DNA from: an uncultured Asticcacaulis sp.
GTDB taxonomy: Bacteria > Pseudomonadota > Alphaproteobacteria > Caulobacterales > Caulobacteraceae
Length of the DNA stretch: 7,972 bases
NCBI GenBank assembly: GCA_946480125.1
Contig: CAMLIY010000146.1
Span: 1-7,972, forward strand
Direction: 5' to 3'
Positions 6,014 to 7,972 of the stretch are shown piece after piece; the first letter of the stretch is position 1; each line of letters begins with the position of its first letter. A program made the translations under genes and the position numbers. The notes beneath the pieces are model-generated. The model was not told where the DNA came from. It worked only from the letters and a program-made list of their open reading frames with translations, and ran no database searches.

Positions 6014-7934
6014 TCAAATCATTCCAGCCGTTTTGTAGACATCATCCAGCACATCGAGCGGTACAGCGCCGCACAGCAGTCCGGTATCGTGAAAACGCTT
6101 GATATCGAAACCCGGCTTCGCCTTCGCGGCGTCGCGCAGTTTCAGCCATTCTATCTTGCCGACCATATAGCCCAGGGCCTGACCGGGCCAGACGCAATAA
6201 CGGTCAACCTCGGCCGTCGCCTCGCCCTGCGCCTTGCCCGCCGTATCCATCATGTAGGTGATCGCCTGTTCGCGGCTCCAGCCCGCGCCATGGATGCCGG
6301 TATCGACCACCAGCCGCACCGCGCGGAAAAGCGCGTCATGCAGGTAACCGATGCGCCCGGCGGGGTCGGTATCGTACATGCCCATCTCGCCGGCCAGTTG
6401 TTCGGCATAAAGCGCCCAGCCCTCGACATAGGCATTGAAACTCGACAGCTTGCGGATCATGGGCAGGCCTTTGGTTTCCTGCTGGATGGTGCCCTGCAAA
6501 TGGTGGCCGGGAATGGCTTCATGATAGGTCAGGGTCGGCAAGGTCCAGCTCGGCAGCTCGGAAATATCACGCAGATTGATGTAGTACATGCCCGGCCGCA
6601 GGCCATCGACCGATCCGGGACTATAATACCCCCCCGGCGCCCCGGCCTCGGTGGCCACCGGCACGCGTCTGATCTGCACCTGGCTGTTCGGCCGCACGCC
6701 AAACCATTGCGGCAGGCGGATCTGAACCGCCTTCACCTTGTCGTTCAGGTCGTTCAGCAGCTTGGCCTTGCCGGCGTCGTCATTGCCGTAAAGATATTGC
6801 GGATCGGCATACATGGCCTTTATCCGCTGCCCCACCGTTCCTTGTATGCGGCCCATCGCCCGTAAGAGGGTATCCAGTTCGGCGGTGATACGGCTGACCT
6901 TTTGCAGGCCCAGGGTGTGGATGTCCTTCACTGTCAGGCTCGACGAAGTATTGAGCTTGACGCACTGGTCGTAATAGCCGTGGCTATTAGCCAGATTGCG
7001 GACGCCGGCATAATGTTTCGCCACGCCCTGTTGCGCGGTCAGAGCCTCGATCTGATGCCCCAGCGCCGCCTTTACCGGCCCGCTGACAATGGCTGTGGCC
7101 TGGGCCTGCCAGTCGCCGGCTATGTTTTTCGCGGCCGTGCGCGTCACCAGAGACGTCACCAGGCCGGAGGTCGCCGGATCGCTATCGCGCAGTTTGGTCA
7201 GGGCCGTGATCGTCTGGCTCAGGATGAAATCGGGCGGCACCACGCCGCGCGCGAAATCCGCCCTGGCCCGCGCCGTTTCCTGGTCGAGCACGACGGCGAA
7301 GGCCGTCAGCCGGCTGAGATAGGCCTGCGCGTCCGCCGCGTTTTCAATAGTGTGCTGGCTGTCGAGGAAGTCCGGAATATACTGCCACGCACCCGAAAGC
7401 TGGCTGATGATATAGGGGGTGGGGAAGCCACCGCTCCACGACCCGCCGCAGGGCGCGCTGTCGCCAAAGGTGAAATTGCGCGCCAGGGCCAGTTGGTTGC
7501 TATTGTCCCACAGCACCGAGTCGTAATTGACCCGGTCGGTGGCCGCCAGCCGATCGCGTGGAATGGCACTCAAGCGATCGACCGCCCTTTGCAGACGCGT
7601 GACATGCGCCGCCTGTGCGCTGGCGCTGCGGTCATCAAGCTTCGCTTTCAGCGTGGCGAATTCGCCATATTCCGGCTTGTCGAGGCCGGCATAGGTGGCC
7701 AGCACCGGCGAAGCCAGCAGCATTTCGCGCAATACAGCCCCAAAGGCCGCCGTAAGGGTTTCGGCCACCTCTGGCGGCGTTACAGACGGAGTAACCGGCT
7801 TGGGCGGCTCGACGGGCCTGGCCGCCGCGGACTTTTTATGAACAGTCCGGGCCCCGGTCTTCTTCGTCGTCTTGCTTGTCTTTTTCTTAGCCGCCGCTTT
7901 CTTTTTTACGGCGGGCTTTTTCTTTTTGGCGGCG
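6014..7934 (-). CDS. DUF885 family metallopeptidase-like protein, 5'-truncated
   Basis: This is a second DUF885 protein, about three quarters identical by eye to its downstream neighbour over the last ~185 residues. From the GTG at 7768 it is 584 residues: NYDSVLWDNSNQ, IPDFLDSQH, LDQETARA, GVVPPDF, GAPGGYY, YHEAIPGHHLQ (HEAIPGHH at 416-423), NAYVEGWALYAEQL (EGWALYAE 449-456) and VWPGQALGYMVGKIEWLKLR. GTG 7768 is unlikely to be the true start: it has no Shine-Dalgarno, and the frame stays open upstream to 7934. That upstream part encodes a Lys/Ala-rich, then Pro-rich segment (for example KKKAAAKKKKTSKTTKKTG and later RPVEPPKPVTPSVTPPEV) and contains no other start codon. The real N-terminus, and any signal peptide, lies beyond the contig end because 7935-7972 is adapter. 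TGA at 6016-6014 ends the gene 17 nt before the paralogue, so the two form an operon. Confidence 0.88.
7769..7934 (-). other. Lys/Ala/Pro-rich low-complexity N-terminal coding segment
   Basis: In frame with the upstream DUF885 protein, about 55 codons encode runs of lysine and alanine, then threonine/serine/lysine, then a proline-rich stretch just before the conserved domain (AETLTAAF). No stop interrupts the frame. The neighbouring paralogue has no such segment: its domain follows directly after the lipobox. The segment is probably a disordered linker after an unseen signal peptide, or a nucleic-acid or polyanion-contacting tail. The composition is seen directly; the role is inferred. Confidence 0.7.
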
Positions 7935-7972
7935 AGATCGGAAGAGCGTCGTGTAGGGAAAGAGTGTAGATC
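7935..7972. other. Illumina TruSeq adapter contamination at contig end
   Basis: The last 38 bases begin AGATCGGAAGAGCGTCGTGT and continue through GGGAAAGAGTGTAGATC, which is the reverse complement of the P5-side TruSeq adapter / read 1 primer. A plus-strand frame here ends in IGRASCRERV, the well-known peptide produced by translating this adapter. The sequence is a library artefact, not genome, and the true contig ends at about 7934. Confidence 0.97.

Noticed and set aside
6902..7969. Long plus-strand open frame of 355 codons opposite the upstream DUF885 gene
   Set aside because: It is antisense to a clearly conserved coding frame and ends inside adapter sequence (peptide IGRASCRERV), so it is a shadow frame plus artefact.

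Overview
The window looks like chromosomal DNA of an alphaproteobacterium. It has moderately high GC coding sequence, a RecA of the expected type, and a GTTC-N7-GTTC LexA (SOS) box in front of recA, which is the alphaproteobacterial rather than the E. coli form. A TadE/G-like protein and paired DUF885 proteins would fit Caulobacterales, but I cannot name a genus from sequence alone.

Layout. Positions 1-830 (minus) hold the first 276 codons of recA, cut by the window start. Positions 831-1106 are a divergent intergenic region with the SOS box, a likely recA promoter and leader hairpin, and an AT-rich promoter candidate for the rightward gene. Positions 1107-2543 (plus) encode an exported DUF4874/DUF4832 protein, probably a TIM-barrel glycoside-hydrolase-like enzyme of unknown substrate. 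Positions 2544-2845 are an AT-rich gap with no gene. Positions 2846-4174 (plus) encode a TadE/G-like (Flp pilus type) membrane-anchored protein with a Pro/Gly-rich linker and a beta-rich C-terminal half. Its stop codon lies in the loop of a perfect 15-bp hairpin that separates it from the convergent operon. Positions 4197-7934 (minus) hold two tandem DUF885 metallopeptidase-like paralogues: the downstream one is a complete Tat/lipobox protein, and the upstream one lacks its 5' end and carries a Lys/Ala/Pro-rich N-terminal segment.

The last 38 bases (7935-7972) are not genomic. They match the Illumina TruSeq adapter, so the contig really ends at about 7934 and the reading frames that run into it are artefacts there.

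The genes do not form one pathway. recA is the SOS housekeeping gene. The other four all look exported or envelope-associated: a secreted carbohydrate-active-like protein, a pilus-type anchored protein and two peptidase-like proteins. I see no strong evidence for a new multi-gene system. The most unusual items are the adapter-truncated end, the Lys-rich extension with divergent N-termini of the DUF885 pair, and the stop-in-loop hairpin.
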